From positions 24,548,915 to 24,612,914 of the forward strand of contig OX155951.1 in assembly GCA_944548615.1 (NCBI GenBank): a stretch of DNA of 64,000 bases, given 5' to 3'. Origin of the DNA: Micropterix aruncella (lineage: Eukaryota; Arthropoda; Insecta; Lepidoptera; Micropterigidae). The notes below the pieces were generated by a model. The model had not been told where the DNA came from. It saw nothing but the letters and a program-made list of their open reading frames with translations, and searched no databases. The translations under genes and the position numbers were made by a program. Of the stretch, positions 27,495 to 39,200 are shown one piece after another (position 1 is the stretch's first letter; each line of letters opens with the position of its first letter).

Positions 27495-27866
27495 CTTGCA
27501 AAACCCTAAAACTTCGATTTTTTCATTTCTTAATATTTCTTTTTACAAAAGTAATTTTTTTGAGAAAACGGTTAGTTATACAAAGAAAGTTGTAAGGACC
27601 TTTTCTATGCACAATCTGTCAGGCTACATTTTTAATTCAACAACATTTTTCGTATCTTCAACGGTTACTGATATAAATAGGAAAACATGTTTTCGATGGC
27701 GGCCATTTTGTTTTTGGCCCGCAGCGCCCAAACGCACCATTTTTGAGAGTGCCACCATCAAAATTATGTTTCTCCATGGGCAAACGAAGAGATTAAGACT
27801 ACTTCCACACTTGCATACTGAAGGAGCACACGGATGTACATTTGATAGGCGACTAATAAATTTTAT
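27495..27866 (-). repeat. right long TIR of the Academ-like element
   Basis: It is the inverted counterpart of 23859-24222. The open frame that runs through it (27490-28116) is a chance frame, not a gene. Confidence 0.85.
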
Positions 27867-27964
27867 AAAGAAACACCATAATTGCGATATGCACATTTTG
27901 TCACGTTCTTTATTTTTCTATTTCTCTTCGCTAGTTTTCGTATATATTTCATCCATGTTATATA

Positions 27965-28250
27965 ATTCCTACATAGTTTTCCATGTTATGGCTTTGTCTT
28001 GTGCCAATTCTTCCAAATCATTTTTTGTTTTATCCATAGTGGGAATTCCATTTTATGATTGCGTAGGAGAATCTTCCGATGAGTGTCTGTATTTTTACTT
28101 TCTGTTCGTCGGCTGAGTATCCCTATGCGGCTGTCAGCAGATTTATGTGGTGACTTTCTTCGAAGGATGTGACCGCAGCAATTTATCATTATATTTTTTT
28201 TGATCATCTTCTCTTTGAGAATCTTTGTTTTACTCTTGGCTAGCACTTTT
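27965..28250 (-). pseudogene. RTE-like retrotransposon C-terminal remnant
   Basis: On the minus strand MINCCGHILRRK is followed, in a shifted frame, by GIPTMDKTKNDLEEL and AQDKAITWKTM with a stop near 27973. This is the usual end of RTE-type ORFs: a 'GH.LRR' block, then 'DL...A.D+..W' near the stop. One frameshift lies between the pieces. It directly follows the right TIR of the Academ-like element, so the transposon may have inserted close to it. Confidence 0.55.
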
Positions 28251-28359
28251 TTAGCATTTTCGACCGATTCACTCAGTAACTTCGAAAATATAGAAAGAAA
28301 CGTGTATCCGTAGTTATCAATGTGATTTAAGCGGTTTATACAACGTCGAGTCCTCGACC
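28251..28359. other. short unassigned spacer
   Basis: Nothing was recognised. Confidence 0.3.
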
Positions 28360-28650
28360 GAAAGTTGGGGCGTTCGCGTTATCGTAATGGGTAAAGCTCC
28401 ATCTTGCAGACGCAATTACAATAAAGTTTCATTCACACATGGTCGTTAACTCGGTCATATATCTCCGATTCCCCACACAAAAGGTAAGGATGAATCTATC
28501 GACCCATCGACGGAGCTAAATTACACAATCCGCCCGCCGCCCGCGAGAGGTGAATTGTACGGGGCCGAATCACCCCCGCCTGCCCTCAGTGCCCACCGCC
28601 GACAAATGACTTCAGAAATTATAACATGGCGACGTTGGCTTCGCTGATGC
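28360..28650. other. GC-rich island, possible conserved noncoding block
   Basis: A CG-rich unique-looking stretch with CCGCCCGCCGCCCGCGAG near 28530. No open frame has a recognisable domain. Confidence 0.35.
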
Positions 28651-29204
28651 TTAGTCAGGTATATAGTCACATAATATATTAATTAGGTAATTTGTGATTT
28701 GTTTAGTGAAATGTATAGATACCTTCTTTAATACCGACAAACAATGTCTAAGGCTTTAGAGAAATCCGTGTAATCATCATTGACTTGAACGCATCTATCT
28801 CTTTAGTCGGTCATGTATCCTCTGAACTTAAGGTTTCGTAGGTTTAATGATGATTCTTAGAATGGGTAATTAAATAGACAATTTGGTTATAAGCATTTTT
28901 TCAACACGCGAAAATTCTCCCCATACCTTAAAACCTATTCGCTTAATTTGACATCACTGCTTTTAAAGTTTAAAGAGAGTTACCAAATTGGTTGTCTAGG
29001 GGAATGCTGCGGCCACGAGGTGCTCAACTTAACCCTAACAGTCTTCAACCGAGAGTCGTAAGTCTGATGAGAGAATTCACCTACTGTTAGAGATTTTGTA
29101 GATGTAGTATCCTATGCTATGATCGGGGAACTCGTATCTGCTGACATCTCGTGCTGATGAGCTGAGATGAGTTCTTTTGGTTATGTTTTTCTTACTTACT
29201 CCTA
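28651..29204. other. unassigned sequence
   Basis: Nothing was recognised. Confidence 0.4.
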
Positions 29205-29635
29205 CACTGATAAAAATATAACGATGTAATACAAGGAAATATGCATGTTTCAACAAGGATTACTTATATAACTCGGACTCTGGTCCATACGTTTAAATTA
29301 CAATGATGTGTAACGATGATGGCATGACGGTTGACAGTTACAGTGCGGTAATGTTAAAACATAATGTTATTTTATTACATCGCGACCTTGAGATCTCTCT
29401 TCTAATATGACAGCATAGTGCCGCTTCTAACATGACACATTAAATCATATTGGAACTAGTATACTGTTATTTCTGTATTAACCGTACGGAAAATGTTGAA
29501 ACATATAATCGAGTAATAGAGTTTCAACAAAATTCCATGTAATTTAACAAAATTACGATTGAAATATCGTTATTCTGTATAAAACCGAAATAACAAAATG
29601 GTAATGTAAGAATTAATCAAATATTTTTTTCAGTC
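29205..29635 (+). repeat. unclassified 410-430 bp dispersed repeat, copy 1
   Basis: It matches 36250-36668 in the same orientation. Shared words include AATACAAGGAAATA, TTTCAACAAGGATTAC, ACCGTACGGAAAATGTTGA, TTATTCTGTATAAAACCG and ACAAAATGGTAATGTAAGAA. It is noncoding. No TIR was resolved. Confidence 0.8.
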
Positions 29636-29732
29636 TATTAGAATTATTATAAATATATCAGTATGATGATCCTATTCATATTATTTAACTTTTTTGCTGT
29701 CTGACATTATAATATTTTTGCTTGGGAAGCAA

Positions 29733-29910
29733 GCACGTATCCAGACTTAAATTTCGGGGGGGGGGGGGGGGACATTTATTGAAAAAACGTGCACGACACC
29801 CACCAAACTTGAATTTTCCTATACAATGAAACAAAAATATTCCGAATTTCCAGGGGTTAAATCTCAACTACACCCCCCTCCCCCCACTCCTCCTCCTCCT
29901 GGATACGTGC
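29733..29910. mobile_element. small inverted-repeat element with mirrored G and C runs
   Basis: GCACGTATCCAG at 29733-29744 pairs perfectly with CTGGATACGTGC at 29899-29910. Inside, a G16 run (29756-29771) faces a C-rich run (29873-29888), so the ends can fold together. A related CCCCTGAATACGTCC word follows at 29994. Likely a MITE end pair; unclassified. Confidence 0.5.
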
Positions 29911-30159
29911 CTGACACTAGGTTGCGAATTTTCTCCCTGATTATAATTTTATTTTTTACTCAAAAAATTTCAGGGGGGACGCGTCCCTGTGTCCCCTGAA
30001 TACGTCCTTGTTAGGAGGGCAGTACTGGTAATTTCATGCTTGGTTCTATGCAGTTCAATAGTTTTTTTTGCTATTTGCCATAGTTTTTCAACATTAGCCA
30101 TCATCCTATTATATGAACAGTTTATATACAACATATATGTGTTATATTTCAGAGAATAT
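29911..30159. other. unassigned sequence
   Basis: Nothing was recognised apart from GGGGGGACGCGTCCCTGTG near 29972. Confidence 0.35.
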
Positions 30160-30760
30160 TTAAATAATAATGGAGCAGTGGACTGTATTGACCAGTAAGA
30201 AGAGTGTAGGTGTATTTAAAGGAGCGTAGCGAAGGAGAAACGCCCAGCAGCGCGTCCTAAACATGTTTGCTCGGCCTCTTCCGTTGTTGCACCACTTATT
30301 ACACAGACCGCCGGCAAAGTTTTCTCCCGCACTTGAGCGCAAGTTTAATTTACCCGATAGTGTAAATAAAGGCGGACACTTGGACCGCACACTACTTAGG
30401 GGCGAGTTTCCGCCGCGGCGGCTTGAGGGACTGCACCAAGACTTGCGGCCGCCCGGCCGCCTGCGTCTCCCGCGTCGCCCGCCACCCCGCACAAGTTTTC
30501 ACCTTTAAAACTGTAAACAAACTTGGGCACGCAATTATACACCGGCCGCTCCGACCCACGGTAATTATGCCGGGCGACTCTATATTTCACGGCGCTGCCC
30601 GCAGACTCCTCTAATAAACGATTCGTATTACTCTCGCAATAGTTCTTCACAATCTTCCCCTGAGCGGCGCGCGGCCAGGCAGGGGTCGCCCGGCCCGCCT
30701 CCGCGCGGGCGAGGGACTCCTTATTAATCGCATACGACAAATTTTAACGACAGAAATTAA
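30160..30760. other. large GC-rich island, possible conserved noncoding block
   Basis: The most CG-rich 600 bp of the first half of the window, with unique-looking sequence. Overlapping open frames on both strands follow from base composition and show no domain. Confidence 0.4.
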
Positions 30761-32160
30761 TGAATCTCGTTACATGGGTTAATCCCTCGGTCGTAAACTC
30801 TCTACTTTCAACCTCTCTAACGTATTGTGTCGCCCTCTTATACACGGCGCGGAGGTTACTTTGCGGGACATTTGTTCGCCGGGAGATATTCAGGTGGAGT
30901 TAATCGAACTGTGCCTGAACAAACTGCGGCGATTAAGATAAGGTCACTACGCTCCAAATTTCGGGACTTTGTCCGCTTCATTTATTACTCCCTCATACTA
31001 ATTAAATAAACAACGACATACACAAACTTAGAAATAATATAATATACAGTCTTCTGTATACGAATATGATGTGATGCCGCAAAGAATATAATTCTAAGAC
31101 TAAATTTTCGAGTTCTTTTTAAAACCATAAGACAGACGGATTTACTTGCTTTGCGTTATTTCAACAACAATTTAGGATGGAACTCCTACATCACCCGAAC
31201 ATGCAAGGTATATAATGAAAAATATGGATAATTTAACCGATTCAGCAAGTCAAACTATGGCATTTGTTACCTTAGAAGATGACAATATCTGAGAGACGTA
31301 TATTATATATGTACATATACTAGTACATATGAGTATGTATATATATATCGAATGCAATATATTATTATTAACTTCTATCTTATAAAAAACCACTTTCTGA
31401 TCATGCACACCTATGCTATCGTTATTAATTATTTTTTCCTCTATTTTTCTTGATCCTCTTCCGTACCCGTCCTCTCCAATTTTTACTTCGAATGCCGCTA
31501 TTACTCGTATACGCGTCCGTTACACTTCTGAATGCATGCTGTTTTTCCTTTTCAATTTTACGCCACGCATTGTGCAGCCCTTAGCCTGGTTTTTTTATTT
31601 TTTTCGTATATTCTTTTTAATATATGTATATACACGTATATTTCAGTTACTCTAAATTCACCTAATAATTGTTCTAAATTATGTATACGTAATTTTTATA
31701 TGATAAGTCATTAATCCAGATAATAATATAATTAATTTTAAAACAGGTTTTTTGTTCCCAAATATCGAAAATAAATAAAGGACTATACCTACTTAAAGAA
31801 AAGACTGGTAGCTTTGTATATCCTGATAGCTTTATATATCCTGGCTTAAATAGACATTATATATCCAGCTTTATATAGACTGGTAGCTTTAAATACCCAA
31901 TTAATCCCTTATGAATAACCTATGCAACAAAAAATATATCATGCAAGATTTCCATTGCAGCGCTATGAAAAAAAGACTCATTAGCTTATGATGGTAGACT
32001 ACTCGATCCTAAACACTCGAAACATTCCATTGCCACGCCATGCTATCATTAGATTTTTTGCTATTGATAGATTGTATATACAGTAAGTAAACATTATTTT
32101 TTATGTTTATTTACGAATGTTATTATTTCTATGTTGACTAAATTTCTTAAATAAAATAAA
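30761..32160. other. AT-rich sequence with a short GGTAGCTTT repeat
   Basis: Four diverged units around TGGTAGCTTT(A/G)TATATCC lie at 31800-31895. Otherwise nothing was recognised. Confidence 0.4.
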
Positions 32161-32560
32161 AGATGTTTTCTTTCTGGCCGGTACCGAAATGCGGACGAGG
32201 AGAATCGGGTAATTGTAATCGCGACATCGAAGACAGAGCAAAATGGCAAAGAGAGAAGAAGAGGCAGCAGACAGCAGAGGCCCGCTGATACGCTGTAACA
32301 GCGACTGGAGTAGAAGATGGAGCTGCAACATAAATTTTGGCAGCAGAGCGGATCTGAGCGACTTAGTATCCCACCCTTCGTCATTCTCATTGAACGAAGC
32401 TAGTTCAAAGAAAATAATATCATGGGAGCAACGAGCGTGCGTTCCCGCCGCGACCGAGCGAATACTGGCGACAGCGGTGGAAACGCGTGCGAGTTATGTA
32501 GTGGCATTTAGTAGAGCGAGAAACAAAATATGTATACAAGATTATGTGACGTAGATATAA
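32161..32560. other. GC-richer block with a 103-codon plus-strand frame
   Basis: An open frame at 32243-32554 on the plus strand has no recognisable domain. The block has CG-rich composition and no repeat partner in the window. It could be a regulatory block or an untyped repeat. Confidence 0.3.
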
Positions 32561-32778
32561 TGGTGAAATGTATATTGATTATTTTATTGTGATGCAGCGA
32601 ACAGCGTGTCGCCGGCGAATTATTTAATTTGAGAGTGGGGTGAACATGTTAAGTTTTGAATACAAACATCACCGATCTACAGAATTAGATGCATTTCAAG
32701 AATCGATCCCGACGCATACATCTTGAATATATACCTAATGACAAGAATAACAAGAATATTAAAAAAATAATTACAATT

Positions 32779-33045
32779 TAACCCCTAGAGCCCCAATTGG
32801 CCGATAACGACCACAAAACGATTCAGCGTGACGGCCCCGTTTTAATTTTATTTTAATTTAATTTGTTTTATTTTATTATGGTAATATATTTTATTTTAAT
32901 TATGGGTACGGTGGTTTGGCAGTAATTGATGTTTTGGTGAGACAGTGTCATAAATCAATATTTTTACTAATTTTTACAAAAAAAATTTGGGACATCAACT
33001 TGTAAATCAGCTGAGGGGCCGAGGCCTGAAGGGCTAAAGCGGTAT
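32779..33045. mobile_element. possible decayed piggyBac-like MITE
   Basis: The left end TTTAACCCCTAGAGCCCC is roughly mirrored at the right by GGGGCCGAGGCCTGAAGGGC then TAAAG. This resembles TTAA-flanked CCC...GGG ends, but the match is imperfect and the right TTAA is not intact. Confidence 0.35.
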
Positions 33046-33129
33046 TTATTTCTGGACAACAAAGAGGAAAGCCGTGAAACGTTGCATTTTACAATTTCAT
33101 TTGGAACCATACGCTAGAAAACAAGATCG

Positions 33130-33615
33130 GTTGTCACCCCAAGACTTTCCCAGCAACTAGCAAAGTAGTAATTTCATCTGAATAATAATTTTATAAATCA
33201 ATTCAATGAGCGCCCTCTCTCTGCCGGCGGCAGATAACCGTTTGGGTTTCAATGCAACCGGTTCGTTCGGCGCGGTTCGTTTTTTTGCTTAGGGCGGGTT
33301 GGGCCAATAGCCAACACATGGAGTTAATATTGATTAAAATGTATGGCAGAATTTAGATATTATTGGTGTAGATTGTAGGTGAGATACTCCAACTAAATTT
33401 CACTGTGTGATTTCGGCCCAACAAGGCATCTGAGTACCAAATTTCGAGGCAATTCATCATTTAGAGATTGAAATATGACTAGCATGACCCTGGTAGACCG
33501 ATGTTAAAAAGCTAACCGATTTTCAACTATTTTGCGTGACCAAATGACGGCTGCATGCCGAATTTCAGCTCAAATGGATTAAGCTTCCACACATAATAAT
33601 TAATCTTGTTAGTCA
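33130..33615 (+). repeat. unclassified dispersed repeat, copy 1 (5' part)
   Basis: It matches 37215-37625. Shared words include CCAGCAA(C/G)TAGC, a GTATGGC(A/G)GA(A/G)TTTA stretch, TGACTAGC with C(C/T)CTGGTAGACCG, and ATGC(C/T)(G/A)AATTTCAGC. The copy is broken at about 33616 by a (TA)n array and a MITE and resumes near 34305. Confidence 0.7.
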
Positions 33616-33617
33616 TG

Positions 33618-34241
<624 letters not shown>

Positions 34242-34247
34242 TATATA

Positions 34248-34283
34248 TGGGCGCCAAAAATTCCTATAGGCATTTTTGGCGCC
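34248..34283. repeat. perfect stem-loop, 13 bp arms
   Basis: GGGCGCCAAAAAT is followed after 10 bases by its exact complement ATTTTTGGCGCCC. It sits right after the MITE and its TA tract. Confidence 0.8.
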
Positions 34284-34299
34284 CTATTGGTTAATCGTC

Positions 34300-34425
34300 T
34301 CAGAGGGGGTTCAAAATGCATATTTCCATCCTCATCTCGCGTAAAAAAAATGCGCGTTCACAACACTGTCCCTCCTCGTCGGTTGGTGGACCGGGAAAGT
34401 AAAACGATTGTGTTGTAGCACATGA
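34300..34425 (+). repeat. unclassified dispersed repeat, copy 1 (3' part)
   Basis: GGGGTTCAAAATGCATATTTCC through CCTCGTCGGTTGGTGG and GGAAAGTAAAA match the end of the second copy (37705-37790). This shows that the (TA)n, MITE and stem-loop interrupt one older repeat. Confidence 0.7.
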
Positions 34426-35100
34426 TTCCAAATTCAGTGCCCCTCCAATTATTTGATATTGTGCCATTTGACGTGGCCTGGTCAAGCGGACAATTCATGT
34501 GTCTACACGACCGTGCCTCCCCGGTTGACGTCAATGAATTGCCAGGTTCCAAGTCTTCCGTAAATGTTCCAAGTCGTCAATAAATAAGCAATTAAGCGGG
34601 AGCTTTTACCCTGCGCCTCTCGATTCCATTCCGCTGGCCATCGGGGCTATAACGATAAAACATTGATTGGCGGCGTGTAGCAGCCGCGAGCGAATCCAAA
34701 GACTAACAAATTGAATATTTCATGAAGGTTTGTAAATAACAGACCCGCTGCACGGTGGCTAAGTAGCCGCGCCGCAAGTTTCATAAGTTATTTGCGTCCG
34801 TTTCTTAGTGCGGGAAAAACGGGGATTGGCGGTTGTCATTTCAATAATTAATTGATGTACATTCAATCATGGGGCGGATCGAAGCGGAATTAAATCAATT
34901 ATCGCATAACCTTTAGAACGAAGTTTTAATGAAGAAGCTTTATCTACAAGTTGTAAGATTTTTATATCTCAACACCTATTTACACTTTTTTATTTTAAAT
35001 AATTATAAGCACATATAATATGCTAACAAAACCGTTTGATTTCAATCTTTACTAAGATTTTTTTTACTAAATTGATATGAAATATTGAAACGAGGCGTAG
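34426..35100. other. mixed sequence with a GC-rich island
   Basis: A GC-rich, unique-looking stretch at about 34590-34930 contains AATAATTAATTGATG and AATTAAATCAATTA words. No gene was recognised. It is a candidate conserved noncoding block. Confidence 0.35.
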
Positions 35101-35118
35101 TTTTTCTGATACATTAAA

Positions 35119-35385
35119 CCTCTTTTTACACGACTGCCCATCAAAAAGGAGTGTAATGTGTTCAGGGTTCAGCTATGTATGTTTTCCGTTTGTTTATTTT
35201 AACATAACTTCTATACGATTGACCGAATTAGAAGTATGTGCTATTGTTAAAATCGTTATGTCATCCCGAGGGACATAGAGTGCTATAACTGCTCAAATAT
35301 CAAGGAATTAGTCGTCTAAATGTGCAATTCTCCAAAATTTCAAAAAAATTACATAAATATATCGTGTTTAGTGTCAATGAAAGGT
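35119..35385 (-). repeat. dispersed repeat, copy 2 of an inverted pair
   Basis: Its reverse complement matches 1000-1295 (see that entry). Confidence 0.7.
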
Positions 35386-35690
35386 CTGATTGAGTATATT
35401 CCGAAAATATTTATGTATCGATATGGATAAATACATGAATAACAAGTATTTCCTAAAAAAACGTAATAAAAATAATATAAATAGGTACAGTAAATCACTG
35501 TTTGTAACCGTCAAATATGATTTTTGTCTCCAAATCGTTTTTTTAATCAGTTCTAGTGAAAGAGGGTAATTATCATTTAGAATAGACATATATTATATGT
35601 ATATTCTAATTATTATATATTTTTATACAATAATTTATTTTAATGTTCTGTAGTGTATTTAAGTGTTCTATCGTTTCGGTTTGGCAATGT
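35386..35690. other. AT-rich sequence, nothing recognised
   Basis: No supported feature was found. Confidence 0.4.
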
Positions 35691-36080
35691 GTGATTGTAT
35701 TCGATTAGAGTGGTCGCTTTGATTCGTTCGCTGTTATTCCTTCATTAGTAAACGTTTATTGAGCATAAAGTGCAATCAGGGCGGCGAGGCGCGAATAAAA
35801 GCGATCAGAAGTTACGGTCTGTACTCAGTCTTGTCTGTAGTCTGTCCTTCGATATGAGGCAGTCGTTTGAGATGGGCCGTCGCAGAGACATTATGGCGGC
35901 GCTGCAGCGGACCGCGACGCGAAATGTCCACGATAAATTATGCAATCTAATTGAAATGGATGCTGTAAAGCAACAAATTGGGAGGACGCGGCCATCAAGC
36001 GGCAGTTTCGGATGAGGAAGCGGATCGTCATGAATTTTAAATCCGAAATGAATCCAAATGAGACGCGCATATGCAGTATT
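35691..36080. other. GC-rich island with an 81-codon plus-strand frame
   Basis: Unique-looking sequence. The frame 35770-36015 has no recognised domain. It contains CACGATAAATTATGCAATC, reminiscent of homeobox-type sites. It is either a small exon or a conserved noncoding block; I cannot decide. Confidence 0.3.
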
Positions 36081-36082
36081 AC

Positions 36083-36245
36083 ACTTAGAATTCACGGAGC
36101 GGTTTTCACTGACGCCCGCCGCGGTCGCGGGCCCGCGGCCTCCATAGAAAACAGATATGTATATAAAATTGAGACCTACATTTCACGACGCGATTCACGC
36201 CCGTGGCAGGCGTGGTTGTTCATGGCCGCAGCGTCTGCGGGGTAC
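36083..36245 (+). mobile_element. half copy of a GC-rich MITE
   Basis: Its first 155 bases match the left two thirds of 36679-36913, from CTTAGAATTCAC via GGTTTTCAC and GCGGGCCCGC to ACGCCCGTGGC(A/G)GGCG. The right end with the second TIR is missing, and a different repeat begins at about 36250. Confidence 0.7.
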
Positions 36246-36249
36246 AAGT

Positions 36250-36668
36250 AGAGAAAAATATAACGTTTAATACAAGGAAATACGCATATTTCAACAAGGA
36301 TTACGTATATAACTGTAGTCCATACCTATGAATTAACATGATGCGTAACGGTGTTGGCATGACAATCGTTACCGTACCCTAATGTTATTTCATTACGTCG
36401 CGACTTTGGGATCTCTCCTGATATGATCTCTCATGATAGCATGTAATAAGATACGTACGGATAAATTCGGACACATGAATAATATTGAAACTACAGTATA
36501 CTTTTTTCCGTAATAACCGTACGGAAAATGTTGATACATATAGTCAAGTAATGGAGTTTTAAGAAAATTCCTCAAAATTCATCAAAACTACGATTGAAAC
36601 ATTGTTATTCTGTATAAAACCGTATTAACAAAATGGTAATGTAAGAATCAATCTAATATTTTTTATAA
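36250..36668 (+). repeat. unclassified 410-430 bp dispersed repeat, copy 2
   Basis: It is the same family as 29205-29635. It lies exactly between the half copy and the full copy of the GC-rich MITE. Confidence 0.8.
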
Positions 36669-36678
36669 GACGCGGGCA

Positions 36679-36913
36679 GCCTTAGAACTCACTGAGAGGT
36701 TTTCACCCGCGCCCGCTGCGATTGCGGGCCCGCAACCTCCAAAGAATGCAGATTATGTAGAATTGAGTCGCACATTTCACGATGCGATTTACGCCCGTGG
36801 CGGGCGCGGTTGCTCGGGCGGCTACGTGACTTGCGATGTGGTGTGAATTTTATAACAAACAGTCACGAATCGCAGCGGGCGCGGGTGAAAACCGCTCCTG
36901 TGAGTTTTAAGCC
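36679..36913. mobile_element. 235 bp GC-rich MITE with 46 bp TIRs
   Basis: The left end (GCCTTAGAACTCAC, then GGTTTTCACCCGCGCCCGC) is repeated inverted at the right end (GCGGGCGCGGGTGAAAACC, then GTGAGTTTTAAGCC) with about five mismatches. It is much richer in GC than the surrounding DNA. Confidence 0.85.
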
Positions 36914-37214
36914 TTATACAGATTAGCGATGGGTCATTTCGGCTCCTAGTTAGAACCCATTCCGGAGCTCATTAAAATTAGCAAAGAGCAAAACCAGACA
37001 AGCGGGTTCTACACCGAATTTGAACCCGACGTTGCGACGACCTTATTACGCCGACTCACCATTCTCTCTCTCTCTCTCTCTCTTTCTTTCTCCCCCCCTT
37101 CCTCCCTTTTTAAAAAAAGATATAAATACCTACCTAATAATGCAATTTTAAAAAAAAAAGTTTTATTTTACAGTCAGGACTTGCCGCAGAGGAACTCAGT
37201 TGATGAAAGATAAA
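36914..37214. other. sequence with a (CT)n tract
   Basis: A (CT)n tract grades into C/T-rich DNA at about 37064-37105. Nothing else was recognised. Confidence 0.45.
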
Positions 37215-37795
37215 AAAATCGGTTGTCAAGGCTTTTCCAGCAAGTAGCCAGGGACTTATTTTATCCGAATATTTATTTCATAAATACAGGCGATGCGCCA
37301 TAGATTACAAACGCGGGTCGCTGTTAGACTTTGAATTCGAATATCGAACGAGCCACGCATCGTAAGCGTCGCCGCTTTAAAGGGTCTTTCTATTTAATTA
37401 ATGTATGGCGGAGTTTAAATCTTATTTGTATTATTTGCATATGAGAAATTCCACACTAAATTGTGTACCGAATTTCAAGTATATAGAATTTCAAGAATGT
37501 CAAGTCCAATATTTCGAGATTGACGTATGACTAGCGCGCCCTCTGGTAGACCGTTTAGAAACCAAAATCTGTTGATATTGCATGCTAAATTTCAGCACAA
37601 TCGAATGAAACGTCTTAACGCTATGGAGAAACACAAACATACACACACATAGACAAAAAAACAGACTTCAGTCTAAAAAAAACTAAACCCCTCCGGAGTG
37701 GGGGAGCGGGGTTAAAATGTATATATCCGCCTATCCGCGTTCAGTATACTTTAATTCCTCGTCGGTTGATGGGCCGGAAAAGTAAAATAAAATCA
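37215..37795 (+). repeat. unclassified dispersed repeat, copy 2 (uninterrupted)
   Basis: It matches both parts of the interrupted copy at 33130-33615 and 34300-34425. Where the other copy has the (TA)n array this one has ACACACACAT and a short A-run. It is noncoding. Confidence 0.7.
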
Positions 37796-38925
37796 GAATT
37801 CATTTTGTATTTTAGTAATATTAAGGAAACATTTCCAGCCAATATTTTTAAATCTGCAAAAAAATCAGCAACAATTTTGGTGAATTTCATTTTAAAAATA
37901 TTTATCTCTAAAAGCTTTCTAATTCATTTATTTAGCGTGCTCTTCAACTCTATTATTCTGAGATGAATGTTACATATTAATTTTTTTGTTCCTGTAGCCA
38001 TTATAACGACTAAAATGGGGAAGCTTTTTAATCATTTCTACAGATTTTTTTCCATGGATTCCCACTGCATAATATATAATATATTATTTTATAATTGTTT
38101 GTTACAGTGCATGTATCTTAAGGCTATAGCTAAAATATATAATTTAAAACATATATAATTCCATGACTAAAATTTATTTATAATTAAAAACAAATCAGGT
38201 GTTATGTAACGCTATAACAACTCAAACTAAATGTGATTTTTGCACCGCTTAACTAGTACCTAATTAGGTACATAGAGTTTGCTTTTTGTGTTTATGTAAA
38301 TATTACCAACATTTATTTTACTATTTTTATACCATTATACAACAAAACTTTTTGTCAGAATTACATTTTTCGCGTTCACGGGGAGAATGGTGGAAGTATA
38401 TCTTTCTCATTAGGTATTATTATTATATCAAACAATGACAAAGTGTATGTAATTCAGACAAATTTTGTATAGTTATACACTTTTATGTCTAATGCAGTAA
38501 TATCCTACTTTATGCAGATATATCCCATTCCTTTTTTTATTTTTGTTAATCAAGTTTTGCGTAATTAACTTAAACATAAACGTCGTTAACGGGTGTTCTC
38601 CTGGTGGAGCGGTACCAACATTGCTAAATTTTCTTTTGCAAATGAAACAAATGTTTTTTTTTGAGTAAAATTTGATTTGAATACTTATGCCACCCACGTT
38701 AATTTTAGATCTGGTAATAATAGTTAGTAAATTAGTAAATATTATGTTTTTCATATTCATTAAAATACATACCTGCGTTTTTTGAAAGGGGTCTAATAAT
38801 ATGGCAAGGGACTGTATATTTCCACCACCTGTATCCAAGGGTTAGAAGGGATCTGTACCAATATAACCCCTGTCACGATACAGCAATATGAATCGCCAAC
38901 CGCAAGTTATAGTAATCCTCGATGT
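37796..38925. other. AT-rich sequence, nothing recognised
   Basis: No domain was found in the short hydrophobic or Lys-rich frames present here. Confidence 0.4.
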
Positions 38926-39200
38926 TGGTGTTGTATTATATTCATATAGCTAGGAGTGACCGAAACATGGCTGACCCGTCCGCCCCGGCCGCACCGCAGC
39001 CGCTCCTTCCTCCTGTTGTCTCTCTCTCTCTCGCCGCCCGCCCACCGCGCCGCCCGCCCTAACCCCCCGCAGGACGATTGTCCGAAGCGTTTTGCAGAGT
39101 AAAATATCACCCCCGGAATATTAACAAGTTGCAAAAAGCCCTCGCCCCCGACGGATCCGGGACTCATAAGTGCGCTGCGCGGACGCGCGCAACATCCTAA
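38926..39200. other. GC-rich island with (CT)n, possible conserved noncoding block
   Basis: A CG-rich block with a (TC)n tract near 39020-39033. The frame on the minus strand (38907-39167) is Gly/Arg-rich by composition only. Confidence 0.35.

Larger units (their letters stand above)
23859..27866 (+). mobile_element. Academ-like DNA transposon with long terminal inverted repeats
   Basis: About 370 bp at the left (23859-24222) reappear inverted at the right (27495-27866). They share TTCAGTATGCAAGTGTG, AGTAGTCTTAATCTCTTCG, TTGGGCGCTGCGGGCC and AGGGTTTTGCAAG, with about 85-90% identity by eye and a 12 bp indel near the outer end. Between them lies a single coding region on the plus strand that encodes a transposase-like domain, an XPG/FEN1-like nuclease and a CXC domain. 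A transposase joined to an XPG-type nuclease is the hallmark reported for the Academ superfamily. That family call is inference. Target-site duplications were not resolved. Confidence 0.8.

Noticed and set aside
27490..28116. 208-codon plus-strand frame
   Set aside because: It runs through the right long TIR of the Academ-like element and over an RTE scrap on the other strand. The inverted left TIR has no matching frame.
30160..30760. GC-rich block as a first exon with CpG promoter
   Set aside because: No start codon context, splice pattern or domain could be supported; kept only as a candidate noncoding block.
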